A DNA stretch of 64,000 bases, from assembly GCF_018812025.1 (NCBI RefSeq), contig NC_063061.1, positions 36,200,366 through 36,264,365 of the forward strand, in the 5' to 3' direction. The stretch is from Megalobrama amblycephala. Taxonomy: Eukaryota; Chordata; Actinopteri; Cypriniformes; Xenocyprididae. Positions 49,605 to 61,724 of the stretch are shown one piece after another; the first letter of the stretch is position 1; each line of letters begins with the position of its first letter. Made by a program: the position numbers and the translations under genes. The notes beneath the pieces are model-generated. The model ran no database searches. It saw only the letters and a program-made list of their open reading frames with translations, and was not told the origin of the DNA.

Positions 49605-49662
49605 ACTTGAGGGTGAGTAAATGATGACAGAGTTTTCATTTTTGGGTGAACTATCCCTTTTG
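49605..49662. mobile_element. Family D fragment, copy 4
   Basis: GGGTGAGTAAATGATGACAG then TTTCATTTTTGGGTGAACTA and TCCCTTTT: one arm end of the foldback family only. Confidence 0.6.
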
Positions 49663-49729
49663 AACAGCTACATAAACAGCAAAGAGACCAAATAATCGAT
49701 AGATTTGCGTGTCGTACAGCAACATGTCA

Positions 49730-50330
49730 AATTATGCCCTATAATGCCCCTTTTCACAAGATGTAATATAAGTCTCTGGTGTCCCCAGAATGTGTCTGTG
49801 AAGTTTCAGTTCAAAATCCCCCACAGATCATTTATTATAGCTTGTCAAATTTGCCCCTATTTGAGTGTGAGCAAAAACACACCGTTTTTGTGTGTGTCCC
49901 TTTAAATGCAAATGAGCTGCTCACTTTCCAGAAGAGGGCGGAGCTTTAATAGCTCACCCTTCAGTTGCTCAACAACAACAAAGCTGGAGAATTCCACGCA
50001 GCCAAAATGACGAAAGTGTTCATCCTTACATTGTTCAAACTGGAGTCGACACTGATGGAGAGACTCAGGAAGAAGTTACAACTTTTAGAATGAAACTGGA
50101 CGTTTCTGAATGGTTAGTGGATAAATTTGGAAGAGACTAGTTGTAGTCTCTACCAGCCGTTTGTTGTAATCCTTAAAAAGTGATTTATTTTCTGTTAAAG
50201 AAAATATCTCCTTTGCATTGAACTTTGAGCGTCGTAACTTTGCAGATGTTGTTTATGATCAAACAGCAACATTACACACTAACTAAAGTTAAAAAAGTGA
50301 AATCATAATCAAGGACCCTTTTAAAATAAG
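49730..50330. mobile_element. Family B repeat, copy 1
   Basis: The left part is TGCCCTATAATGCCCCTTTT then CTCTGGTGTCCCCAGAATGT. The right end is AAGGACCCTTTTAAAA. It is about 600 bp. The end GGACCCTTTTAA is compatible with the TTAA group, but the left terminus is lost. Confidence 0.65.
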
Positions 50331-52704
50331 CTTTTTCACGTAACAGATATTTACATAGACCACAAGACAAAATAATAACTGACTTTACACAAATGACCCA
50401 GTTTCAAGAACAGTAGACAGTTTAACTGCTCAGGACAAACAAGGAACTAATGAACAAAACACACAAACCGTTGTTGATCATCCAGGAAATGACAAAGTAT
50501 TACAGGGATGCAAACAGGTAAAAAAGGGGAAAAAGGGTGAGAACATTGCATGGGGCAGGGCACAAATTTTTTTTTTTTTTTTTTTTTAAGTTATTTGCTT
50601 TACATGCTCATTTGCAGTTTTTTTTTTATTACCCTATATGTCCAAAACTGTAATTTTTCATGAAAAAAAAAATTAACATATTGTTGCAACATTTTACCAA
50701 AATCAACATTTGGTTAAAATGTCATGTCATAAAAGACGAAGTGCTATGCAGGATATTTAAGACAATATTGGCTGATTAGATGGCAATACTGTTTGCCACA
50801 TCTCAGACCTCAAATACATAAAATATTACCCATAATAGGCATAGTAATTTTAAAGTAAAGAGTAAAGGAAACACTGTACAGTACTTACTGAAACAACCAG
50901 CTCTTTATTTACCCTTGTAAGTTCACAAGTACCCCCATAAAAACACTTTCTCATTGGATCTATGCAAATCCCATTGGTGACCTATTTTGATCTCAAAAAG
51001 GCGAGTTCTCATTGAAAGGTGAGGAGTTTGCATCTATGAATCAAGAATCAAGGTTGTTAACTTCTGAACCATTTCAGTTGTGTAAATTCAGCTATTATTT
51101 TGTCTTGTGGACTACATAAAATAGCTTATTCATGGCAGTACTACATAAAAAGCTAAATGCAATCCCTATTTTTTTTTTGCAGATTCAGCAAGGTGTACAT
51201 AAACTTATGATCTCAACTATACATAAAGGCTATTTTGAAAACAACAGAGTGAACTATGATAATATGATGATAAAATATTTTAACTGAACAAAACTATTCC
51301 ATATTTCACTCGAAAAACTCGAAAAGGTTTTAATTTTTCCATGATTATTAATTATATTGTTAAATAATACATTAATAATAATATTAATCGACTCTTTCAT
51401 TCTAAGTAGGATTCCTAGTTCTCCATGTGATCAGCAGGTTTTCACATGTTACTCAATCCTGCAGAAAGTCTAGTGTTCATAATGACAATGAAAATTACAA
51501 AATGAAGTACACAAAAACCGAGTACGAAACATAGTCGGCCTTTGAAACAGAGACGCTTTACAGGACACGATGTGCTGCTGGTGAAAAAATATTTTACTGA
51601 TAATCATCATGTTTGATCTGATACAATATAAAAACCTTTCTGTCAAAAAAAACAAACAGCTGACGTTACATGCGGCTCCACCCTCGACTTACAGGAAACG
51701 CCACGCACACCACATAATCCCTGTCCATCATTCTACACCAGCAGTCACAAAACACACAAAACCACATCTATACACGCATCCATACAGACAGTAAAACACA
51801 CTATATCATTTCAGTTTTGTCAGGTTGTGGGTCAGATGATGTCACTCATTTTCATAAGGCAAAATGTAATATACACAGCTCCTATAAAACAAATTTGTTT
51901 TTCCAGTTTAAAAAAAAAAAGTAGTAAAAGAAAGTAAAATTTTTATATAAAGTTAACTTACTATAATATTATTTTATAATTTACTTTAAAAAAAAAAAAA
52001 TAGCACTCATTTTGACTGGTGTTACTGTGGTACATTTACATTTTTACATATTTTCAAGATGTTTTGTCAGTGTTTTATGCATTCTCTGACGATCAAAACC
52101 ATGACGTTTGTGTTGCCAGTTTCATGCTCTACTGTTTGAGCTCCAGAAATGCCTATAAATACACAATATAAAACACAGAATGACTTTTATGGAACAAACT
52201 CAAAGTCCACAGCGCTCACAGCAACCCATTTTGAGAGCATTTGAGAGTGAAACAAGAAAGAGAACAAAATAAATTGTTGGGCAAAATAATTTCATCCATG
52301 GGGAATTATTTGGGTGGTGAAAAGCTTCTATAAGCTCTATTCGGACTGGACTAGTTTCCATGGAAGACCTTAGAGAAATTTGTGTTTCACAGGTGTACTT
52401 TGTTCAACCCTGTCCGAATCTGCCATGTGTTTTTCTCACACAACCTCAGTAAAAATTCCAGAGCAAATTACCTACTGTTTTTCGGCAAACGTAATCTAAT
52501 CCCATCCAAATGCGAATGTCTGTGATTGCTGATATTGTATTATACTAACTCTTCTGCTCATGCGTTTTTTGACCTACTTGAGCTACTGTTTGTGCACCAA
52601 TCTTTCACATGCTTTCATTTTATTTCAATATCGACAGTATCCAACAAAAAATAAAAAAAATTATAAAATTAATAAATATAGCCAAACCGCAGAAACTGCC
52701 CATT
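50331..52704. other. Upstream or intronic DNA, nothing recognised
   Basis: AT-rich DNA with T runs at 50568-50588 and scattered A runs. The short open frames 51470-51655 and 51609-51794 have no supporting splice sites or family resemblance. Confidence 0.5.
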
Positions 52705-54104
52705 TTAAAGGGTTAGTTCACCCAAAAATGAAAATTCTATCATTTATTACTCACCCTCATGTTGTTCCACATCCGTAAGATCTTCATTCATCTTCAGAAC
52801 ACAAATTAAGATATTTTTGATGAAATCCGAAAGGTTTATGACTCCATAGACAGCAATATAATCAACACTTTCAAGGTCCAGAAAGGTACTAAAGACATCA
52901 TTAAAACAGTCGATGTGACTGCAGTGGTTCAACCTTAAAGGTCCCGTTTTTCGTGGTTTTTTGAAGCTTTGATTGTGTTTATAGTGTGCAATATAACATG
53001 TGTTCATGTTTCGCGTGTAAAAAAAACACAGTATTTTTCACATAATTTACTTATCTGTATACCGCTGTTTCCACTGTCATAAAAACGGGCTGATGACTTC
53101 CTTGTTCTATGAAGTCCCTCCTTCAGAAATACGTAACGAGTTCTGATTGTGCCAGCGGTTCCTGTGTTGTGATTTGACAGCAGCTTAGCGCATCTTGCCC
53201 GGAAAGGTCACGCCTCTTACCATAACGTGGAGATGCACGCGCTCAGTGTTATTGTAAACATGTCTTTAATTTTACCCTATCAATTTGAGCCGGAATCAGA
53301 CCCGGTGATTGGACTGCGGGATGAAAATAACAGCGTTTCGATGACATGGCGACAAACACACTCTACAAACGCAACTCTTGTGTATTCCTGTGGGCGGAGG
53401 TCAGTCAAAAAACTGTTTTAGTGACGTCATTAAAGAAGGAAGTAGAGGGATGTAGTCCAAACTGGCCGTTCGATGTAGGCGACTTCTGTTAAATAAAATA
53501 TCTCGCTTGGCATTGAACTTTGAGCTTTAAAATTTTACAGATTTTATTTATACTCTAACAACAACATTACACACTAACTAAAGTTTGAAACATGGGATCA
53601 CGAAGAACGGGACCTTTAATGTTATGAAGAGACGAGAATACTTTTTGTGTGAAAAATAACGACTTTATTCAACAATCTCTTCTCTTCTGTGTCATTATCC
53701 TTACGCAGATGACACAGTAAGCACATTGAAGGCTTCCGGGTTTACGTCCGAATGCCGGCTTAGTATTGGCCAAAGCTGATCACGTGACCAGCATGATGCA
53801 TGCGTGTGATGATGACACAGGAGCTGTTCTGACGTAGAACCTGGAAGCGCTGGATGTAAACAATGTATGAGAATGACACAGAAGAGAAGATATTGCTGAA
53901 TATTTTAACGATGTCTTTACTACGTTTCTGGACCTTGAAAGTGATGATTATATTGCTGTCTATGGAGTCATAAACCTCTCGGATTTCATCAAAAATATCT
54001 TAATTTGTGTTCTGAAGATGAACGAAGGTCTTACAGGTGTGGAACGACATGAGGGTGAGTAATTAATGACAGAAATTTCATTTTTGGGTGAACTAACCCT
54101 TTAA
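52705..54104. mobile_element. TTAA-flanked foldback element, family D, copy 2
   Basis: The left end is TTAA-AGGGTTAGTTCACCCAAA; the right end is the same on the minus strand with TTAA at 54101-54104. The arms include GATGAAATCCGAAAGG and its complement. It is interrupted by family C at 52935-53619. Confidence 0.85.
52935..53619. mobile_element. TTAA-flanked miniature element, family C, nested
   Basis: Ends TTAA-AGGTCCCGTTTTTCGTGG and, on the minus strand, TTAA-AGGTCCCGTTCTTCGTGA. It is 677 bp between the TTAA sites, inserted in the left half of family D copy 2. The 64-residue frame at 53227-53421 is not recognisable. Confidence 0.85.
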
Positions 54105-54124
54105 TTTCAGTGTGTCAGGTTTAT

Positions 54125-54996
54125 TTAAAGGTGCCCTAGAATTAAAAATTGAATTTACCTCGGCATAGTTGAATAACAAGAGCTCAGTACATGGAAATGA
54201 CATACAGTGAGTCTCAAACACCATTGTTTCCTCCTTCTTGTGTAAATCTCATTTGTTTAAAAGACCTTTGAAAAAACAGGCGAATCTCAAAATAACACTG
54301 ACTGTTACGTAACAGTCGGGATCATTAATATGTACACCCCCAATATTTGCATATGCCAGCCCATGTTCAAGGCATTAGACAAGGGCAGCCAGTATTAACT
54401 TCTGGATCTGTGCACAGCTGAATCATCAGACTAGGTAAGCAAGCAAGAACAATAGCGAAAAATGGCAGATGGAGCAATAATAACTGACATGATCCATGAT
54501 ATCAAGATATTTTTAGTGATATTTGTAAATTGTCTTTCTAAATGTTTCGTTAGCATGTTGCTAATGTACTGTTAAATGTGGTTAAAGTTACCATTGTTTC
54601 TTACTGTATTCACGGAGACAAGAGCCGTCGCTATTTTCATTTTTAAACACCTGCAGTCTGTATAATTCATAAACACAACTTCATTCTTTATAAATCTCTC
54701 CAACAGTGTGTAATGTTAGCTTTAGCCACGGAGCACTATCAAACTCATTCAGATGTAAACATCAAATGTAAACATCCAAATAAATACAATACTCACATAA
54801 TCCGACGTATGCATGCAGTATGCATGACGAACACTTTGTAAAGATCCATTTTGAGGGTTATATTAGTTGTGTGAACTTTGTTTATGCTGTTTAAGGCAAG
54901 CGCGAGCTCCAGGGGCAGAGAGCGCAAGATTTAAAGGGGCCGCAGCATGAATCGGCGCATTTCTAATTATGCCCCAAAATAGGCAGTTAAAAAAAT
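54125..54996 (-). mobile_element. TTAA-flanked element, family A, copy 3 (truncated)
   Basis: Starts TTAA-AGGTGCCCTAGAATTA and follows copy 2 (13315-14150) closely, then stops at GGCAGTTAAAAAAATA, lacking about 130 bp and the second TTAA. It lies 20 bp from the end of family D copy 2. Confidence 0.8.
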
Positions 54997-55459
54997 ATCA
55001 ATAAGTAATTCATTAATAAACAATCATACATGATGCAAGCAAGAAGGGCTACACGATATATCACTTTAGCATTGTAATAACAATGTGCACATCCATGACA
55101 GACACTCAATTCTGAACACGCTGTTTTCTATGCGCGTGCACACACAGAGCCGCGCAGACGCATGTGAACACCTGAATGCTGTTCTTTTCCATGTCTATTT
55201 GTGCCTGAACGGACACATAGGCCTACATGTAAAAAAAAAAAAAAAAAAAATGCAAGTAAAACATCGAGTATCCTCGTAAACACAGTTGCTAATGGCTTAG
55301 GTGAACTAAACAATCGAGAAAGAAAACCGGATGTGTAAAGCCTTGGTTAAGCCTTAGGGTCCGCGTGACGTAAAAATCGGTGCCCGTCTGGCCAACATGT
55401 CGTCGTCCGAGACAGAAGAGAGTAGCCAATTAAGCAATGAGGTTTCTTCTTACTTCTAA

Positions 55460-55827
55460 CAAAGAACGGTCTCTGCTTCTAATAAACCAGACGACTACTA
55501 CTACTACTTTGTGCGTATTCAACATAGCGACGATGCAAACTGCCTCTAAAAACACGAACGATTTAGAAGAACAACATTGTGACTAAACGCGCTCTGTAGA
55601 GTGTTTGTCCATTTAGAGCTGCTGTAGAAACATGGCGGCGCAAAAATGACGATTTGACATGTAAGGGAACCCGCGGTGTATGTAGATAGAAATGGCTCAA
55701 TCTAAGGAACTAAAAACATAACAGTTCATTATGTAAGGTCTTTATTTACCACTGAAAACATAGTTATGTATATTATATTGCATTTCCATCAGTAGATCCT
55801 CCCAAATTTTACATATTGCACCTTTAA
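55460..55827 (-). mobile_element. TTAA element, family G, copy 2 (partial)
   Basis: Right end ATATTGCACCT-TTAA. The interior is the reverse complement of 6315-6500, for example CAGTTCATTATGTAAGGTCT and ATAACTATGTGTTCAGTGG-type counterparts. The left end is undefined. Confidence 0.65.
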
Positions 55828-56304
55828 CAGTACTTTGGATCCACACTTTTGGTCTTAAAGTGACAACAGCCTAATATTCCTGCTGCTTTCTATGTCATGA
55901 ATGTTTATCAAACAGCAAAAGACAAATCACTTTTGTAGTTTTTACATAGATTAATTATATTTAATTTATACAGTGAAGACTATGCAGTGTTATTTTACAT
56001 TTGAAAATTTAATTTCTGTACCTGAATACTGTTAGTCTTACCTGAAAAATATAAAGCACTATTTATTTCTATTATATTTATCTGTGTTTGTAATTTGTTC
56101 ATTATCTTCTATGCGTATTCACTCGTCTACAAAATCACCCCAATCATCCTAGAATGATTAATTCTTTCCAAATAGAGCTATTCAGGTCATTTTTTCATAT
56201 CGCAATATATAATAGCATGCATTGATGAGTAATGCATAATAAGGCCAGGAACATGGTTTAAGAATGTAAATAGTCAGAGGGATAACTTTAATGACTGATG
56301 AGTT
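55828..56304. other. Possible 3' UTR of the candidate exon; otherwise nothing
   Basis: Contains minus-strand ATTAAA (about 56291-56286) and AATAAA (56067-56062), which would serve if 56305-56433 is a terminal exon. Otherwise AT-rich. Confidence 0.3.
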
Positions 56305-56433
56305 TCATTTCTCAGATGCAAATGGCGCCACAATCACAGGATGATCCTCCTCTGGTCTTATGGAAACATGAGGTGTTCTCGATCCAGCTGAGCGCTCAAG
56401 CATCTCTAAAGTATCTTCAATGATGCCAGCCAT
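56305..56433 (-). CDS. Candidate terminal coding exon, unrecognised gene
   Basis: Read on the minus strand, an acceptor (ATTAACCTTAG) is followed by 43 codons: MAGIIEDTLEMLERSAGSRT, then PHVSIRPEEDHPVIVAPFAS, EK and TGA. Polyadenylation-like signals follow at suitable distance. The composition is higher in GC than its surroundings and free of the repeats around it. I do not recognise the protein. The opposite strand is open for about 38 codons too, so chance, or a conserved non-coding element (an octamer ATGCAAAT lies at 56316-56323), is quite possible. No partner exon is proven. Confidence 0.3.
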   Translation of the reverse strand: MAGIIEDTLEMLERSAGSRTPHVSIRPEEDHPVIVAPFASEK

Positions 56434-57251
56434 CTAAGGTTAATCTTTGATAAGGGATTAATTTGGAAAAATTCAGCAGTGAAGCATCCCTCTTTAAATA
56501 TTTATTGACTGTCCTTCTTTTCATCACATGAATGAGTGATGACTGAAGTATTGTTTAACACATTTACCAACAACAAAAATAGCAGGAAGTGCCGATAAAC
56601 TGGATGTGTGAATGTAATTTTAGATAAAAATAACCCTAAAGTCTGAGATAAAGTTGAACTAATAAAACAGAACTGCTATTAATACCAATGCTGAAGTAAA
56701 CACACAACCCACCAGGATGCGGCCGCAAACCTGTGTAAAGAGCGTAACAGAGCACACACCCGGAAAGAGAAAGAAACACATCATGCAAAACACACACCCA
56801 TGTTTATCCACGACGTGCTTTGCGTATGTGATGCAATGCCATAGTAGGTGACATTTTTAGCTATGAAAAGCTGAGGTCTGAGAGAAACAAACCTTCTAAG
56901 ATTCAAGTGGATGAATAGGAGGATTTCATTAAGGTTTTTTTTAACAAGCCACATCTTACATTTGGTGTTAAGCTCTAAATTTGACAAAACCCTCTTCAAT
57001 AACCATTTGTGGTTGTTTCAGGTTTTGGAGATGCTATATGGAAAATAAAAGTATCTTGATGTCACATTAAATACACATTATGTACCTAATAACATATTGA
57101 AAACAATGACATGTTGAGATTATCAGAATCACCGGATAACTGTGTCTGTTTTGCCACATTTCCAATCCTGCTCAGTTACAACAGTCTAAACAATGAATAA
57201 CTCGCATTATTTCAATATAGAATATGAGAAATTCTGTATCAACTGTATCAA

Positions 57252-57530
57252 AATCTTCCTTGATTTGCTATTTCCTTCCCTCGATTCACTAAATTGTGCA
57301 CATGATTTACTAATTAATTCCCTTGATTTATAAATCATGTGCACAATTTACCAATTCGTTCCCTTGATTTGCTTTCTTAAATTTGAGCGTGACTTACTAT
57401 TTTGTTCCCTTGATTTGCTAAATCGTGTGCACAACTTACTTTTACGTTCCCTCGATTTGCTAAATTCTGCGCATGATTTACTATTTCGCTCCCTCGATTT
57501 GCTAAACCATGCGCACGATTTACTATTTAG
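57252..57530. repeat. ~48-bp minisatellite (TTCCCTCGATTTGCTAAAT)
   Basis: Six imperfect units of the form TTCCCTCGATTTGCTAAATC then GCGCACGATTTACTATTT. It resumes at 59736-59785 after the nested hAT elements, so those elements interrupted it. Confidence 0.85.
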
Positions 57531-57820
57531 TAGGGCAGGGTATTGACAATTTTCACGATTCGATTCGATTACTTTTCACATGCTTTCGATTCCATTCGAT
57601 TACAATTTTGATTTGATATCGATTATTTTGGATGTAGTATTTCAGTTTCAGTACATGGCAAATTTTCTAGAGGAAAACAAAATTTCTCAAAGAATGCTGT
57701 AAATTACTCATGGGAGTCAGTTGGTACTACTATAATAATATTTAAAGTTAAATTAACTTATATATCTATATACAAACACAAAAATTATGTTTTTATTATA
57801 AATAAGTTTTAGAATTACAT

Positions 57821-59042
57821 AATCATATTAGGGCTGTCAAACGATTAATCGCGATTAATCACATACAAAATAAAAGTTTGAGTTTGCATGATATATGTGC
57901 GAGTACAGTGTGTAATTAATATGTACAGGGCTTGACATTAACACCCGCCAACCCGCCAAATGCGGGTAGATTTCCGCTGTGGCGGGTAAGACAGCCACTC
58001 CCATTAGCCACTTTGGCAGGTTGAATATAATTTCAGCCTACAGCCAAATGAAAGGTAGCCAAGCTCGTCGTATCACAAAATTACAATTCACTCAGAGTTC
58101 ATCAATTAACTTGCAGTTAGTGAAGGCGGGATAGGCGGAATCACGCTGAATGACACAACAGAAGCGCTCGCGTGCGCGTTCTCTATGTCGCGCGCGATCA
58201 GTTCTCATTGCGCCTGAATACACGCACACACAGATGTCAAAATGCATCGTGTGAAGTAGCCTATCTCGCATGAATACAGTCGGCTATGGCTTAAGTGGAC
58301 GTAAACAGGTGGGTAAAAACTGGATGTGTATGACGTCCATGCATTCAGCAGCACCCAAATAAATACCTGCATGTCATTAATGTTAATCAAACATCAAAAT
58401 TTTTTAAATGTATACATGCTAAATAAACATATCTGAAAAAAGATTTTTTTTTTTTAATTACTATTTGTAATTTTGCATTCTTTGTTCTTTTTATATAGCC
58501 TAACAAAAATAACTATACATACCTGATATATACAATGTATAGTCTTGATTTGGGTAGTCAATCTGCATTTGTAAGTTTGAAAGGGTTTTAAATCTTGTAA
58601 ATCAAGTAAAATGACTCAAAATCTAGTAATTTAAGCATGCCAAAGTCAACTTTAATCATATAAAATGTAATTTCCCAACAGCAAAATTGTGACCAGTGAA
58701 AATGCTGAGTGGCTAGTAACTTTGGAAAACCACTAGCCACAGTGGCTGGTGAGCAAAAAAGTTAATGTCAAGCCCTGAATATGTATATATAAATACACAC
58801 AAATTAATGTATATATTTAAGAGAAATATGTAATGTACAAAATATTTTTTATTTATATATAATATAAAATTATATAAAATATAAAAAAAATACATATATT
58901 TGTACATATTTCTCAAATATATACATGAATGTGTTTGTATTTAAATATACATAATAATTATGTGCAGTACACCCACATATATTAGGCAAACTCAAACTTT
59001 TATTTTGTATGCGATTAATCGTTTGACAGCCCTAAATCATAT
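57821..59042. mobile_element. hAT-type element, middle of the nest
   Basis: The element 57829-59034 has ends TAGGGCTGTCAAACGATTAA and its complement, the inverted repeats extending through ATAAAAGTTTGAGTTTGC. Perfect 8-bp target duplication AATCATAT at 57821-57828 and 59035-59042. Confidence 0.92.
57918..58785. mobile_element. hAT-type element, innermost of the nest
   Basis: The element 57926-58777 (852 bp) has ends CAGGGCTTGACATTAAC and its complement. Perfect 8-bp target duplication AATATGTA at 57918-57925 and 58778-58785. Near the ends it carries GGCGGGTAAG and AGTGGCTGGT motifs. No coding frame. Confidence 0.92.
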
Positions 59043-59785
59043 TTCTACTCCAATTAGTTTTTTTTTTTTTTTTAAATATAAACATTTAAATCGCAGCTGT
59101 CACAACTGATTTATTCAAAAATGCATTAAATATTGAAGAACATAAAAAATTATAATGAACATGTAACGGTGCATATCTATATTTGCTCTCTAGAGTTCAC
59201 TTTTCTAGCTGACTAATGAGTTTATGGTCACTGAATATGTTTTTCTGAGGTAAATGTGACGTGACATTGTTTACAAGCTGTTTTACTGACGTCTTTCTGA
59301 GGTTGAAACACTGATTGAGCGATTACACGAGACACGATACGGATTCCGTAAGATGTACTGTATATTTTAACATACCTTCAGATGTTCATGCATGTTTATT
59401 TAGCGCTGTAACTGGTATTAAAGCGGAGGAGAGGATGATCACATGCTTCTCTTGAACTGAGGCGCTAAAGCGATCTGTCACGCCACATTAAACATTTTTT
59501 GAATCTCATAATAAGATGGACGTCATTTGAAATCTGAGACTTTGCTTCATATCAAAAGTAACAAAGCACAAAGTTTATTGCGATTTATTGGATGGGAGGC
59601 GCTACATATTCTGCTCATTCATCAACTGAAAACAGACTAGACTAATCGATTCTTGGGATTTAAGAATCGATATCGGTTCGTAAAAATGAGAATCGATTAA
59701 AATCGAGAAATTGATATTTTTTGTACCCAGCCCCACTATTTAGTTCCCTCGATTTGCTAAATCATATGCATGATTTACTATTTTT

Positions 59786-60300
59786 GTCATGCGAGGGGCT
59801 CCGTAGTTAAACTAGAACTTACAGATTTAGAGATGACGTGTATAACCATTAAAACTCTTCATGTAGAGTAAATTAGCTGCAGCATGCACACTGTTTAACA
59901 TACCTTCAGTCTGACAATACCTGAACAACACGTTAGGTGAGTGAGATGATATCCACTTACACACAATCAAGTCCTCAGCCGTCTGCCTGACTATTTATAT
60001 CATCCACTTCAAAAATGTGTTTTTTTCTGTTAACAATAGCTGATGTCAGTTCTCAATGCATGCCAACGTTTCAATGTCAAGTAGCTCTGGAATGTTTTAA
60101 TAAGAGACTTTTGGCTTTTAAAAGGTATGTTTTTCATATGGAAACCATCTAATATTTGTATCTATGAGTTTGTTTGTTGAGGGTTTTGCATTTTGCAGAA
60201 AAAAAAAATTCACCAGAGCCTTATTTCCATCCACAACTCTTTCCTTTTCCGTGAATGAGACAAAACGACTATCCTGATCTCCGACGCGAATGATTACACG
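59786..60300. other. Nothing recognised
   Basis: AT-rich, non-repetitive DNA without a supported gene. Confidence 0.4.
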
Positions 60301-60315
60301 TCATCACATACTCAC

Positions 60316-60620
60316 AATCCCGTGATGATGAGAACAAAGATTCCCATTCAAGAGACAAAACCGCCACCCACGCCCACAAAGACCTTCTGTAGGTCTGCAG
60401 TAATGTGAATATATGAGCGACCAGGTGCTTCTGGTCTCGGGAAACAGTTTTGAAAGTCTCGCCCAGGGCCGCGCTATGGTAACTCTTTCACATGGGGGAT
60501 GGGCTCGAGAAATAAAGGGAAGGAGAAAACACAGGGATCCCTTTGAGATCACGATCACCTGCTGTTGTGCAAGCTGAGAGGAGAGATAAAGCGGCTTCTG
60601 CCGACATCTCACTGCCATCA
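60316..60620 (-). other. Candidate 5' exon or promoter (minus strand)
   Basis: About 300 bp of non-repetitive, more GC-rich DNA ends on the minus strand at a consensus donor (CACGGGATT|GTGAGTATG). A 104-codon frame (from 60618) is open to the donor but has no recognisable domain. A short frame MGIFVLIITG also runs into the donor. It could be a non-coding first exon of atp8b1 or belong with the candidate exon at 56305. It is unproven. Confidence 0.3.
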
Positions 60621-60927
60621 GGACCGATTTCAGAAAATATTTAGGCCTAAATTTTGAATTTATGCATTTGTGAACTTAAATGCCTGACATCATTGAAGAT
60701 GGAAATCACATATAACATTTCCAGCCATTTGGATTATACAGCTTTTACATAGAAAACTAATAATGTAATGTCAGTCACACATAAATTAAACAAGTGAGAT
60801 TTCTGTAATAATCCTCTAAAACAATGCGTTTACATACATTAGTTAAGCAAGTGGTTAAGTAACATGATAACTTAGTAGCAACCCCAACACACACACACAC
60901 ACACACACACACTTTGGATTTAAGAGG

Positions 60928-61724
60928 TTAAAGGGTTAGTTCACCCAAAAATGAAATTTCTGTAATTAATAATTACTCACCCTCATGTTTTTCAAACCCG
61001 CAAGACCTTCGTTCATCTTTATAACCCAAATTAAGATATTTTTGATGAAATCTGAGAGGTATATGAGTCTATAGACAGCAATATAACCAACACTTCCAAG
61101 GGCCAGAAAGACATCGTTAAAACATCATGTGACTGCAGTGGTTCAACCTTAATGTTATGAAGAGACGAGAATACATTCTGTGCACAAAAACAAAACAAAA
61201 ATAATGACTTTATTCAACAATATCCTCTCTTCTGTCATTCTCATATGTTGTTTACATCCAGATCTTCCAGGTTCTGTGTCAGACCGCCGACTCATTATTG
61301 GCCGTCTCCTGCGTCAGCATCACAAGCATGCGTCGTGCTGGTCACATGACCAGCTTTGGCCAATACTGAGCCGGTATTCGGACGTAAACACGGAAGGCTT
61401 CACTGCGTCACCCGCGCAAGGATAATGACAGGAAAGAGAAGAGATTGTTGAATAAAGTCGCTATTTTTGGTTTGTTTTTGCGCACAGAAAGTATTCTCGT
61501 CACTTCATAACATTAAGGTTGAACCACTGCAGTCACATGATGTTTTAACGATGTCTTTCTTGGACCTTGAAAGTGTTGGTTATATTGCCGTCTATGGAGT
61601 CATAAACCTCTCGGATTTCATCAAAAATATCTTAATTTGCGTTCTGAAGATGAATGAAGATCTTACGGGTGTGGAACGACATGAGGGCGAGTAATTTTCA
61701 TTTTTGGGTGAACTAACCCTTTAA
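60928..61724. mobile_element. TTAA-flanked foldback element, family D, copy 3
   Basis: Uninterrupted copy: 789 bp between TTAA at 60928-60931 and 61721-61724, ends AGGGTTAGTTCACCCAAAAA and its complement. Nearly the whole element folds back on itself (AACATCATGTGACTGCAGTG against its complement). A (CA)n run lies just outside at 60888-60912. Confidence 0.88.

Larger units (their letters stand above)
57523..59743. mobile_element. hAT-type element, outermost of a three-level nest
   Basis: The element 57531-59735 has ends TAGGGCAGGGTATTGACAAT and, on the minus strand, TGGGGCTGGGTACAAAAAAT. Perfect 8-bp target duplication CTATTTAG at 57523-57530 and 59736-59743. Excluding nested insertions it is about 1.0 kb. 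Inner arms carry ATTCGATT/AATCGATT motifs. No transposase frame. Confidence 0.88.

Noticed and set aside
55380..55450. Start-like ATGTCGTCGTCCGAGACAG followed by open codons and a possible donor
   Set aside because: It lies next to partial TTAA elements, only about 16 codons are open, there is no partner exon, and it may be internal to a repeat.
57252..57530. Possible CRISPR-like regular repeat
   Set aside because: Units are contiguous with no unique spacers. It is a minisatellite in a vertebrate genome.
59970..60000. Possible 30-nt exon on the minus strand (GTAAGTGG donor)
   Set aside because: The acceptor has no polypyrimidine tract, and length and frame cannot be supported.
60304..60618. 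104-residue minus-strand frame as a protein
   Set aside because: No recognisable domain. Kept only as a possible 5' exon.
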